A stretch of DNA of 33,370 nt from an uncultured Oscillospiraceae bacterium (GTDB lineage: Bacteria > Bacillota > Clostridia > Oscillospirales > Oscillospiraceae): assembly GCA_947629975.1 (NCBI GenBank), contig CANRFU010000014.1, positions 1 to 33,370 of the forward strand, in the 5' to 3' direction. The translations under genes were made by a program, and so were the position numbers. Positions 1 through 7,293 of the stretch are shown here, one piece after another (position 1 is the stretch's first letter; every line of letters starts with the position of its first letter). Below the pieces are notes generated by a model, which had not been told where the DNA came from, did no database searches, and worked only from the letters and a program-made list of their open reading frames with translations.

Positions 1-21
1 GACGGCGCCGCAGGCGCTGTC
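1..21. repeat. short hairpin at the left edge
   Basis: GACGGCGCC and GGCGCTGTC form a 9-bp stem with one G-U pair around the loop GCA. It is cut by the window edge, so it could be the tail of an upstream terminator or one unit of a dispersed hairpin repeat. From here to the promoter at 155 nothing codes convincingly. Confidence 0.35.
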
Positions 22-154
22 TGATCTGTAATCTTTATTTTAATCTTTTCTCTGTCCTCTTGACGGGGTGCGGGTCACAAAATCGCCGGAGCGTTTTCTA
101 TTCGACATGGGCATAAATGTCGTGAGAAGTTCGACTAACCGTTTCAACAGACGG

Positions 155-183
155 TAGATTTCTTCACATTTGGGTGGTATAGT
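155..183 (+). promoter_or_regulatory. possible promoter for the 235 ORF and GNAT gene
   Basis: A TATAGT -10 at 178-183 is preceded by TG one base upstream (extended -10). It has a weak TAGATT -35 at 155-160 with 17-bp spacing. This would start a leader of about 45 nt before the ORF at 235. The -35 matches consensus at only three positions, so the extended -10 carries the call. Confidence 0.4.
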
Positions 184-234
184 ATTAATTGTCGAGTGGG
201 CGACTGTTTGACAAATCGACATTATGGAGGTTAT

Positions 235-477
235 ATGCTATATCACGGAACGCCGATAGGCGGATTGAATGTTATCAAGGCAAACGCTAAATCCCATACG
301 ACAGGCAAGAATGTGGCATACTTTACCGAGGATAGATGCTATGCACTCGTCTGTTGCAGAAGTCCTAACGAAAATTTTGTTACCATGGGTCCCGGCAAGG
401 ATGGTAAGCAGCACTACTTCGAGCGATTTCCTGATCAGTTGCGCACACTTTACGGCGGAAAACGTGGATATTTATAG
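235..477 (+). CDS. small hypothetical protein, possibly truncated
   Basis: This 80-residue ORF starts MLYHGTPIGG and ends LYGGKRGYL. The ATG at 235 is preferred over the in-frame ATG at 196 because GGAGG lies at a proper distance before it. The residues read like the conserved N-terminal part of a longer clostridial protein (HGTP, then TGKNVAYFTED, then HYFERFPDQL), with the stop coming abruptly after the best-conserved stretch. Truncation is therefore suspected but cannot be proven here. No signal peptide or membrane segment is seen. The stop codon overlaps the ribosome binding site of the acetyltransferase gene, which is in the same frame 12 bases downstream. Base composition is clearly more AT-rich than the genes after 1162, suggesting transfer. 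Function is not recognised. Confidence 0.6.
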   Translation: MLYHGTPIGGLNVIKANAKSHTTGKNVAYFTEDRCYALVCCRSPNENFVTMGPGKDGKQHYFERFPDQLRTLYGGKRGYL

Positions 478-489
478 GAGCGTTCTTAT

Positions 490-960
490 ATGGAAGAAAT
501 ATCTCTCTGCATTATGACGAGGGAGCTTTGTCAAGAATTATATGGGGACTGGCAAAACGACCCTGCCATATATATGGACATGGATGAATTTGAACCCTAT
601 CACTACAACGAGGCAGTAGTAGATAGATATTTTGACTCCAAGCAATCCCCGTCCCGTGTTTTGTTTGCGATTATGAAAGACAGCAAGCCAATAGGTGAAC
701 TTCAACTAAAGCAGATAGACCGGGAACGCAAAGAATGTACTTTGAGCATTCACCTACAAAATGACTCTGTAAAAGGGCATGGCTATGGAACAGCGGCAGA
801 AAAGCTGGCATTGAAATATGCTTTCGACACGTTGGGAATGAACGCTGTAAATGCGGATACCATTATCAAAAATACACGAAGCCAGCACGTTCTTGAAAAA
901 ATCGGTTTCAAGTACATAGAAGAAAAGGGCGACTTCAAGTATTACCGCTTTGACCGATAG
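490..960 (+). CDS. GNAT-family N-acetyltransferase
   Basis: This 156-residue protein of the GNAT fold would transfer an acetyl group from acetyl-CoA to an amine; the acceptor cannot be read from sequence. The acetyl-CoA pyrophosphate loop is visible as KGHGYGTAAE (about residues 94-103), followed by the helix leading to ALKYAF. The typical C-terminal NTRSQHVLEKIGFKYIEE block (about 128-145) resembles RimJ/RimL-type and small-molecule acetyltransferases. Length is normal for the family. AGGAG at 476-480 supports the ATG at 490; the ATG at 514 is an alternative. It is the second gene of the AT-rich patch, probably co-transcribed with the small ORF before it and ended by the terminator at 1007. 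Codon use differs from the GC-rich neighbours, so recent acquisition is likely. Confidence 0.85.
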   Translation: MEEISLCIMTRELCQELYGDWQNDPAIYMDMDEFEPYHYNEAVVDRYFDSKQSPSRVLFAIMKDSKPIGELQLKQIDRERKECTLSIHLQNDSVKGHGYGTAAEKLALKYAFDTLGMNAVNADTIIKNTRSQHVLEKIGFKYIEEKGDFKYYRFDR

Positions 961-1006
961 TTTTCTGCTTACTGCACTACACGCCAAAACTGAATACCGA
1001 AAGATT

Positions 1007-1053
1007 GACCGTTGACACACCGGCTCCCCGGTGAAAAGTCAACGGTCTTTTTC
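1007..1053 (+). terminator. intrinsic terminator after the GNAT gene
   Basis: GACCGTTGAC (1007-1016) pairs perfectly with GTCAACGGTC (1038-1047), followed by TTTTTC. An inner CACCGG/CCGGTG stem extends the hairpin. It closes the AT-rich two-gene unit. Confidence 0.85.
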
Positions 1054-1101
1054 ATACTGTTTTAAGCCAAGCTCTTTTGGGGGGCCGGAAGTTTTTCCCC
1101 C

Positions 1102-1130
1102 TTTTCAACTGCCATTTTATGTGGTAAAAT
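1102..1130 (+). promoter_or_regulatory. promoter for the zinc-ribbon protein
   Basis: TTTTCA at 1102-1107 and TAAAAT at 1125-1130 are spaced 17 bp, about 30 bases ahead of the ATG at 1162. The -35 matches four of six consensus bases and the -10 five of six. Confidence 0.55.
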
Positions 1131-1161
1131 AGGACAAAACATGACAGGGAGGGGAATCGGG

Positions 1162-2154
1162 ATGCCATTTTGTACACAATGCGGGAAAGAGCTCCGTCAG
1201 GGGGATCGCTTCTGCCGCTATTGCGGCGCGCCGGCGCCGGACGTCAGCGTGCCGCCGGATGTCAAGGCGCCGCCGGACGGGCAGGGCCCCCGCGCCGTCG
1301 GGACGCCGCCGGCGGGCGGCGAAGGCGGCAAGCGGCCCCGCCCTGCCGTTGTTGTGATTGCCGTGATCGCTGCCGCGGCGGTACTGGCGCTGATCCTGGC
1401 GCTGACCCGCGGCCATGAGGCCGGGCCGGGCACGGCCGGGACCGATCCGGGCGCGGCGGTGACCGATCCGTCCGGTCCGGCCGCGGAGGAGACGGATCCC
1501 CCAGAACCCGGTCCCTCAGACGGCGCCGGCGGGGAGACGCCCTCTCCCTCCCCCGCCCCGAAGTTCCGCGCGGAGGAGATGGCCGCCGGGATCCTGCGGG
1601 ACATCCTGGACCAGGGCGTTCTGACGGAGGCGTCCCTCAACAGCCCGCTCGTCGCCATGGGGGACTTCAACGGGGACTCCGTCCGGGAGCTGCTGGCGGT
1701 CTATGAGGCCGGCCAGGGCAGCGTGCAGTACGAGCTGTGGCGGCTGGACGAGGCCGCCGGCCCCGGCCGCCTGGACGGCGGAGAGCTCTTCATGGAGGTG
1801 GGCGGCGACAACGGTACCATCGGCCTGGTGGAGCGCTCCGGCGGCGTGTATCTGGCCCTAGAGCGCTCCTCGCCCACGGGCAGTTCCACCGATGACGTCT
1901 ATACCTTCTGGGCCTGGGATGCGAGCGACCCCTCCCCCGATTTTGACCATCCTGTCACCATGGAGAAATCCTCCTCGTTTGACGACCCGGATGACCGCAC
2001 CTACAGCTACAGCTATATGGGGGAGACGGTGAGCGAGTCCGAATACCAGGAGCGCTTCGACGAGTTCCGGAACTGGACCCTCACCATGAACCCCTTTTAT
2101 GGCCCCGGCGGCGGCGTGATGACCTTTGAGGATCTCTTATCCGCGCTTGAGTAA
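1162..2154 (+). CDS. zinc-ribbon, membrane-anchored protein of unknown function
   Basis: The protein has 330 residues from the ATG at 1162, chosen because AGGGAGGGG lies just upstream; the ATG at 1141 would place that site inside the gene. An N-terminal zinc ribbon has cysteines at 4, 7, 18 and 21 (CTQCGK and CRYCG). A Pro/Gly-rich linker follows, then one hydrophobic segment at about 62-82 and a second Pro/Asp/Glu-rich linker to about 135. The C-terminal outer domain contains MGDFNGDSVREL (about 167-178), a pattern like FG-GAP or propeller calcium loops. The topology would put the zinc ribbon inside and the acidic, aromatic-rich domain outside the cell. Such zinc-ribbon proteins are common in clostridia and rarely characterised. 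The WYL regulator starts 23 bases downstream and may be co-transcribed. Confidence 0.75.
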   Translation: MPFCTQCGKELRQGDRFCRYCGAPAPDVSVPPDVKAPPDGQGPRAVGTPPAGGEGGKRPRPAVVVIAVIAAAAVLALILALTRGHEAGPGTAGTDPGAAVTDPSGPAAEETDPPEPGPSDGAGGETPSPSPAPKFRAEEMAAGILRDILDQGVLTEASLNSPLVAMGDFNGDSVRELLAVYEAGQGSVQYELWRLDEAAGPGRLDGGELFMEVGGDNGTIGLVERSGGVYLALERSSPTGSSTDDVYTFWAWDASDPSPDFDHPVTMEKSSSFDDPDDRTYSYSYMGETVSESEYQERFDEFRNWTLTMNPFYGPGGGVMTFEDLLSALE

Positions 2155-2177
2155 AAAAGACGAGGAGGCGCTGATCC

Positions 2178-3074
2178 ATGTCTGTGAACCGGCAATTCCA
2201 ACTGATCTGCCTCTTGCTGGAGCGGGGCCGCATGACCGCCGGGGCGCTGGCGGAGGCGCTGGAGGTCTCCCCACGCACCGTGCTGCGGGATGTGGACGCC
2301 CTGTCCGCCGCCGGGGTCCCGGTATACACCGCCCAGGGGGCCGGCGGCGGCGTGGCCCTCATGGACGGCTACGCGCTGGACAGGGCCCCCTTTACCGACG
2401 ATGAGCGGCAGCGGTTCCTCGCCGCCCTGGCGGGCCTCTCCGGCCAGGAGGACGCGGGGACCCTGGCCAAGCTCTCCGCCCTGTTCGCCCGCCAGGATGC
2501 GGACTGGCTGCGGGTCCATCTGTCCCGCTGGGGCGATCCTGACCGGGACGACGAGACCTTCCGGCGGCTGAGAGAGGCCATCCTGGAGCGGCGGTCCCTC
2601 CGCTTTTCCTATGCCTCCTCCCCGGGGGAGACGGGGGCGCGGCATGTCCTCCCCGCCCGGCTGATCTTCCGGGAGCGGGCGTGGTATCTGCAGGCCTTCG
2701 ACGCGGACTGGGAGGACTACCGCACGTTCCGCCTCACCCGCATCCTGCCCCCCGTAGAGGCGGGAGAGCCCTTCCGGCGCAGGCTGACCCCCCCGGACCT
2801 GGAGCCGGAGCGGGACATCCCGCCCCTGTTCCGGGTGGAGGCCCGGCTGCGCTTCTCCCCGGACCTGGCCTGCCGGGTACATGATGAGTTCGGCCGGGAC
2901 CGGATCACCCCCCTGCCAGACGGCTCGCTGCTGGTGGAGACGGTGTTTCCGGAGGACCAGCGGCTGTACGGCTACCTGCTGTCCTTCGGCCCTGGGGTGA
3001 CGGTGCTGGCGCCCGACACCCTGAGGAAGCGGCTGGGGGAGCTGGCCGGCGAAATCGCCCGTCAAAACGCGTGA
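2178..3074 (+). CDS. WYL-domain HTH transcriptional regulator (YafY/DeoR-like)
   Basis: This 298-residue regulator begins with a winged helix-turn-helix at about residues 1-55, recognisable by TAGALAEALEVSPRTVLRD and the GAGGGVAL wing. A WYL domain follows at about 130-215; its name-giving motif appears as ERAWYLQAFD, preceded by a SLRFSYAS strand. The remaining part to 298 fits the WCX extension. WYL domains bind nucleic acid or nucleotide ligands and often control DNA-damage or defence genes. GAGGAGG lies a few bases before the ATG. The gene lies between the zinc-ribbon gene and addB, with a 78-base gap to addB holding a strong inverted repeat. Control of addAB is an inference from position only. 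Confidence 0.88.
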   Translation: MSVNRQFQLICLLLERGRMTAGALAEALEVSPRTVLRDVDALSAAGVPVYTAQGAGGGVALMDGYALDRAPFTDDERQRFLAALAGLSGQEDAGTLAKLSALFARQDADWLRVHLSRWGDPDRDDETFRRLREAILERRSLRFSYASSPGETGARHVLPARLIFRERAWYLQAFDADWEDYRTFRLTRILPPVEAGEPFRRRLTPPDLEPERDIPPLFRVEARLRFSPDLACRVHDEFGRDRITPLPDGSLLVETVFPEDQRLYGYLLSFGPGVTVLAPDTLRKRLGELAGEIARQNA

Positions 3075-3079
3075 TTTCC

Positions 3080-3109
3080 GGGGGATGGGATCAAATCGTC
3101 CCATCCCCC
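3080..3109. repeat. inverted repeat between the WYL regulator and addB
   Basis: GGGGGATGGGA (3080-3090) and TCCCATCCCCC (3099-3109) form a perfect 11-bp stem with an 8-base loop. There is no T run after it, so it is not a classical terminator. It could be an operator for the adjacent WYL regulator or a transcript-processing hairpin. Confidence 0.6.
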
Positions 3110-3152
3110 GCTGTACGATAGTCCCGTAAACCGAGGAGAGGAGGCGGCGCTA

Positions 3153-6100
3153 TTGCTGACCCTGCTGTACCACCGGGGCGGTCAGGACGCCCGGGGCGAG
3201 CTGCTGGAGCGGATGGGCAGGTCCGCCGCCCGGAGGAACCTGCTCATCGTGCCCGAGCAGTGGTCCCATGAGAGCGAACGGGCCATGTGCGCCGCCCTGG
3301 GCAATTCCGCCTCCATGACCTGCGAGGTGCTGTCCTTTACCCGCCTGGCCGGCCGCCTGGCCGACGTCTGCGGCGGCGGGGCCGCCCCCATGCTGGACGG
3401 CGGGGGCCGGATGCTGCTCATGTACGCCGCCCTGCGGCAGATCGCCGACAGCCTGAGCGTGTACCGGGCCCCCTCCCGGAAGCCCGCCTTCCTCACAGGA
3501 CTGCTGGCCACAGTGGACGAGTGCCGCAGCTACCGGGTGGCCCCGGAGGAGCTCATCGTCGCCGGGGAGGAACTGGGCGGCCGGCAGGGGGACAAGTGGC
3601 GGGATCTGGGCCTCATTTACGCCGCCTATCAGAGCCTGGAGGGGCAGTCCGCCGCCGACCCCCGGAGCCGTCTGGACCGGCTGGCGGAGCAGCTGAAAAC
3701 CTCCCGCTGGGCGGACGGCATGGCCGCGTTCGTATATGGCTTCACCGACTTCACCCCCCAGGAGGAGGCGGTGCTGGCCCAGCTGATGGCCCAGGGGGAG
3801 GTCACCGTCTCCCTGCTGTGCGACCCGAAAGACAACTCCGATATATTCCGCCCCGCCCTCCGGTGCGCCGGACGGCTGAAACGGCTGGCAAGGGAGGACG
3901 CTTTACCCATGCGGGAAAAACAGCTCTCCCGACCGCTGTCCCGTCACCCCTCCCTGGTATTTTTGGAGGAAAACCTGTTCGGCGGGGAAAACGTCCGCCC
4001 CTGGGAGGGGGAGTGCGCCGTCACCCGGATCAGGGCGTCCGACCCCCGGCAGGAGGCGGAGTGGTGCGCCGCCGAGATCCGCCGGCTGCTGCGGGAGGAG
4101 GGATATCGCTGCCGGGACATCGCCGTGTGCGCCCGCCGCCTGGACGGGTACGGAGAACTGATCGAGAGCGTGTTCGCCCGGTACGGCATCCCGGTGTTCC
4201 TCAGCGCCATGGAGGACGTGCTGCAAAAGCCCCCCCTGGCCCTGGTGACCTCCGCCCTGGCCGCCGCTGCCGGAGATTACCCCTACGAGGAATTGTTCCG
4301 CTACCTCAAGACCGGCCTCACCGGCCTCACCGACGAGGAGCGGGACCTGCTGGAGAACTACGTCCTCACCTGGGACATCCGGGGCGGCACGTGGACAAGG
4401 GAGAAGCCCTGGGACATGCACCCGGAGGGCTACGGCCTGCCCTTCTCCCCCGAACAGCAGGCCCTGGTGGAGCGGCTAGACGGCGTCCGCCGGAAGGTCA
4501 TCGCCCCGCTGGAGCGTCTGCGCAAAGATCCGGACAGGACGGGCAGGGGCCGCGCTCTGGCCCTCTGGCGGCTGCTGGAGGACATCGGCCTGCCGGAGCG
4601 CCTGGGGCAGCGGGCGGATGATCTGGAGCGGCGGGGGAATCTGACCGCCGCCGCCCAGTACCGGCAGCTCTGGGACATCCTGGCGGGGGGACTGGAGCAG
4701 TGCGCCCTGCTGCTGGCCGGCGCGGAGCTGGACCTGGACGAGTTCTCCCGGCTGTTCTCCCTGGTGCTGTCCCAGTACGACGTAGGAGCCATCCCTGTAT
4801 CCCTGGACCGGGTGGCGGTGGGGGACGCTCCCCGCATGGCCCACCGGGAGGTCAAAGTCCTGTTCCTGCTGGGGGCGGACAGCGGCTCCATCCCCGACTG
4901 CACCCCCTCCCCCGGCCTGTTCACCGATCAGGACCGGGATGGGCTGACGCTCCACGACATCGAACTGGCCCCCCGGCAGGAGGACAAGCTCCGCCGGGAG
5001 ATGACCATCGCCTATGAGACCTGCGTCCGGCCCACAGAGAGACTATATGTGAGCTATGCCGCCGGGGCCGGGGACAACGGAAAGGCCCCCTCCTTCCTGT
5101 GGGAGCGGCTGGCCGCCCTGTTCTCCGGCGAGGAGACGATCGACGCCTCCCGGAGCCCCGCCCGGCTGACCGCCCCCGACGCGGCGCTGGATCTGGCGGG
5201 ACAGGACAGGGCCCTGGCCGCCCTGCTGCGGCAGGTCCCCGGACTGGACGAGCGGGTGGACCGGCTGGACCGGGCGGCCGCCTGGAGGCGGGGATCCCTG
5301 TCCCCCCAGGCGGTGACCGCCCTGTTCGGTCCTGCGGTGCCCATGTCGGCCACCCGGCTGGATCTCTACAACTCCTGCCACTTCAGCCACTTTATGCGCT
5401 TTGGGCTGGACGCCAAAGCCCGAAAGACGGCCAAATTCCGCCCCACCGACTACGGCACCTTCGTCCACGCGGTGCTGGAGGACACCCTCCGCTCCGCCGG
5501 GGAGCAAAGGATCTCCCTTGACGACCCCGAGGGCATCCGGCGGCTGGCGCAGGAGGCCGCCGGCCGGTACGAATCGGAGACGCTGTCCGGATTGGAGGGC
5601 GAGACCGCCCGGTTCCGCTGGCTGTTTGAGCGGATGAAGGAGTCCGCCCTAGCGGTGACCCAAAGCGTGTGCCAGGAGCTGGCCGTATCCGACTTTGACC
5701 CCGTGGCCTTCGAACTGGGCTTCGGGCGGGGCAAGACCCTGCCCCCCGTGGAGGTGAAAAACGGCGTCACCCTGCGGCTGTCCGGCGCGGTGGACCGGGT
5801 GGACTCCTGGGTGAAGGACGGGAAGCGCTACCTCCGGGTGGTGGACTACAAGACCGGCAAAAAATCCTTCGATTTCACCGACGTGGAGGACGGCCGGGGC
5901 CTCCAAATGCTGCTGTATCTGTTCACCCTGGCCCGCGAGGGAGGGGATCTGTTCGGCCCGGAGGAGATCGTCCCCGCCGGAGTGCTGTACGTCCCCGCCC
6001 GGGACCCGGTGATGGACGGCGAGCGGACCATGTCCGACGCCGACGTGCAAAAACAGCAGCGCCGGCAGCTCCGGCGGCAGGGCCTGGTGCTGGACGACCC

Positions 6101-6431
6101 GGACGTCATCGCCGCCATGGAACACACCGGTGAGGGTGGCTATCGTTTCCTGCCCGTGGACGGGAAAGGGGAATCCCTTGTCACCCCCGAGCAGATGGAA
6201 CTGCTGGACGAATACGTCACCGAGGCGCTGAACAAGGCCGCCGGAGAGCTGGCCGCCGGAGTCGTCGATGCCGACCCCTTCTGGCGGGACGGAACTCACA
6301 ACGCCTGCCGCTGGTGCGACTATCGGGCCGCCTGCCACTTTGAGGAGGGCTGCGGCGACCGGACCCGCTATCGCCGGGGCGTGAGGGCGGCGGAGTTCTG
6401 GAACTGGCTGGCGAAGAAGGCCGATCAGTAA
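3153..6431 (+). CDS. addB: AddB subunit of the AddAB helicase-nuclease
   Basis: At 1092 residues this has the usual length for clostridial AddB, partner of AddA in processing double-strand DNA ends for RecA loading. Visible features are the LLIVPEQWSHESERAM block near the N-terminus and the C-terminal RecB-type nuclease motif VVDYKTGKK (D898, K900). Four cysteines likely bind the iron-sulfur cluster: C742 in NSCHFSHF, then C1052, C1055 and C1061 in the CxxCxxxxxC motif close to the C-terminus. The start is TTG, preceded by GAGGAGAGGAGG. Unusually, the N-terminal position where AddB proteins normally carry a Walker A loop (GxxGxGKT/S) reads YHRGGQDARGELL, with no GKT/GKS. addA, normally adjacent, lies about 1 kb downstream behind a repeat element. 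Confidence 0.93.
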   Translation: MLTLLYHRGGQDARGELLERMGRSAARRNLLIVPEQWSHESERAMCAALGNSASMTCEVLSFTRLAGRLADVCGGGAAPMLDGGGRMLLMYAALRQIADSLSVYRAPSRKPAFLTGLLATVDECRSYRVAPEELIVAGEELGGRQGDKWRDLGLIYAAYQSLEGQSAADPRSRLDRLAEQLKTSRWADGMAAFVYGFTDFTPQEEAVLAQLMAQGEVTVSLLCDPKDNSDIFRPALRCAGRLKRLAREDALPMREKQLSRPLSRHPSLVFLEENLFGGENVRPWEGECAVTRIRASDPRQEAEWCAAEIRRLLREEGYRCRDIAVCARRLDGYGELIESVFARYGIPVFLSAMEDVLQKPPLALVTSALAAAAGDYPYEELFRYLKTGLTGLTDEERDLLENYVLTWDIRGGTWTREKPWDMHPEGYGLPFSPEQQALVERLDGVRRKVIAPLERLRKDPDRTGRGRALALWRLLEDIGLPERLGQRADDLERRGNLTAAAQYRQLWDILAGGLEQCALLLAGAELDLDEFSRLFSLVLSQYDVGAIPVSLDRVAVGDAPRMAHREVKVLFLLGADSGSIPDCTPSPGLFTDQDRDGLTLHDIELAPRQEDKLRREMTIAYETCVRPTERLYVSYAAGAGDNGKAPSFLWERLAALFSGEETIDASRSPARLTAPDAALDLAGQDRALAALLRQVPGLDERVDRLDRAAAWRRGSLSPQAVTALFGPAVPMSATRLDLYNSCHFSHFMRFGLDAKARKTAKFRPTDYGTFVHAVLEDTLRSAGEQRISLDDPEGIRRLAQEAAGRYESETLSGLEGETARFRWLFERMKESALAVTQSVCQELAVSDFDPVAFELGFGRGKTLPPVEVKNGVTLRLSGAVDRVDSWVKDGKRYLRVVDYKTGKKSFDFTDVEDGRGLQMLLYLFTLAREGGDLFGPEEIVPAGVLYVPARDPVMDGERTMSDADVQKQQRRQLRRQGLVLDDPDVIAAMEHTGEGGYRFLPVDGKGESLVTPEQMELLDEYVTEALNKAAGELAAGVVDADPFWRDGTHNACRWCDYRAACHFEEGCGDRTRYRRGVRAAEFWNWLAKKADQ

Positions 6432-6477
6432 GGGCGAACACTGTGCGCCCGCGCCCTGTAAGGGAGGTTCCGTCTCA

Positions 6478-6612
6478 GCGCGGCTTTGGAGGGCGGCAGC
6501 CCTCCGGCGGCGGCGAAGCCGACGACGGCCTGCGTAAGCAGGCAAAGACGCGCCCTTGCGCGGTACGGCCTCCGACGGGGAGGTTCCGCCTGCGGGCGGG
6601 TCACTTTTCCTC
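6478..6612. repeat. left inverted arm of the composite element
   Basis: It pairs with 7298-7376 (79 bases, one mismatch) and with 7161-7206 (46 bases, one mismatch). It contains the smaller palindrome GGAGGGCGGCAGCCCTCC and the short repeat GCCTGCGTAAGCAGGC, so the arm is itself built of small hairpins. Confidence 0.8.
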
Positions 6613-6628
6613 CGGAGGAAAAGTGACC
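6599..6628. repeat. perfect 30-bp palindrome
   Basis: The half GGTCACTTTTCCTCC is followed directly by its exact complement, with no loop. It marks the left boundary of the unique core. Confidence 0.85.
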
Positions 6629-6689
6629 AAAAGGCCGCTCAAGGGGCCGGCGGCCGGGTTGGAGCGTTCCGCTCCACAGGCCGCCTTGC

Positions 6690-7032
6690 CCCCTGAGGAC
6701 CCCCATTTACGGGGGAGCCCGCTTCGGTCTCTCGGCAATCGAACCCGGCACAAACAGCTTTCGCCCCGTTTTTCTTCGATTTGCGCCATGCGCTTGGTGC
6801 CTGAACACTGAGCCGCTCCGTCCTCTTTCGCTGTGCCTGGGTGGGCACTCACGCACCAACGGGGTGGTAGACACACCCCTTAGGCGCGGGTCGGTAGACT
6901 GGACTGTTCCGGTCACTAGACCGCCAGCGGCAGCGGAAAGAGCAACACCTGCATCCGAACGCCGCCGGCGCCGGAAGGACCATCTGATGCGGAACCATCA
7001 TGAGCCTCGTAAAAACCGGGGGTCCTTAGGGG
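6690..7032 (+). ncRNA. candidate structured RNA core closed by a 15-bp stem
   Basis: On the plus strand CCCCTGAGGACCCCC (6690-6704) pairs with GGGGGTCCTTAGGGG (7018-7032) over all 15 positions. One of these is a G-U pair, which would be a C-A mismatch on the other strand and so favours plus-strand RNA. Inside are local hairpins such as GGGGTG/CACCCC (near 6860-6880) and a bulged stem near 6889-6923. Competing stems exist: 6638-6647 with 6688-6697, 7025-7032 with 7088-7095, and 6700-6704 with 6711-6715. This may therefore be only an inverted repeat in DNA. No match to a known RNA family is recognised. Confidence 0.3.
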
Positions 7033-7105
7033 ACGGAGACGCTGAGAGCGTTGGACGTCCTCTGTCCAACGCGAACCGCGGCTCTGCCCCCTAAGCGCGC
7101 TCTTT

Positions 7106-7137
7106 GGGTACTTTCTCTCGCGCGAGAGAAAGTACCC
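7106..7137. repeat. perfect 32-bp palindrome
   Basis: The half GGGTACTTTCTCTCGC is followed directly by its exact complement. It marks the right boundary of the unique core and mirrors the palindrome at 6599-6628 in design: GGT/GGG, then ACTTT and a pyrimidine run. Confidence 0.85.
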
Positions 7138-7293
7138 CGCCGGAGGCCGTGCCTCCCGCAGAGGAAAAGTGACCCGCCCGCAGGCGGAACCTCCCCGCCG
7201 GAGGCCAGTCCCCCACGCGGGGGAAAAGTAGGTCGCCGGAAGGCGAAACCCTTCTTTCCGCATGAGAGAAAGTACCCCGCCGGAGGCCGTGCC
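7124..7293. repeat. modular direct repeats in the right arm
   Basis: A 30-base sequence at 7124-7153 recurs exactly at 7264-7293. Its core CCCCGCCGGAGGCC is present a third time at 7193-7206, and inverted with one mismatch at 6567-6580. Between the copies are different short inserts, so the arm is a mosaic of modules. Confidence 0.75.

Noticed and set aside
40-222. 60-codon minus-strand open frame at the left edge
   Set aside because: No ribosome binding site and no recognisable features; it overlaps the predicted promoter of the 235 ORF.
6737-6745. T-loop-like GGTTCGATT on the minus strand
   Set aside because: No T stem, acceptor stem or CCA fits around it, and no tmRNA features are present.
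6889-6930. tRNA-like stretch GGTAGACTGGACTGTT between addB and addA
   Set aside because: The anticodon-like loop would have six bases, and no acceptor stem or T arm follows at tRNA distances.
7124-7293. CRISPR-like repeat spacing
   Set aside because: Only three partial copies with unequal spacing, no uniform spacers and no cas genes.
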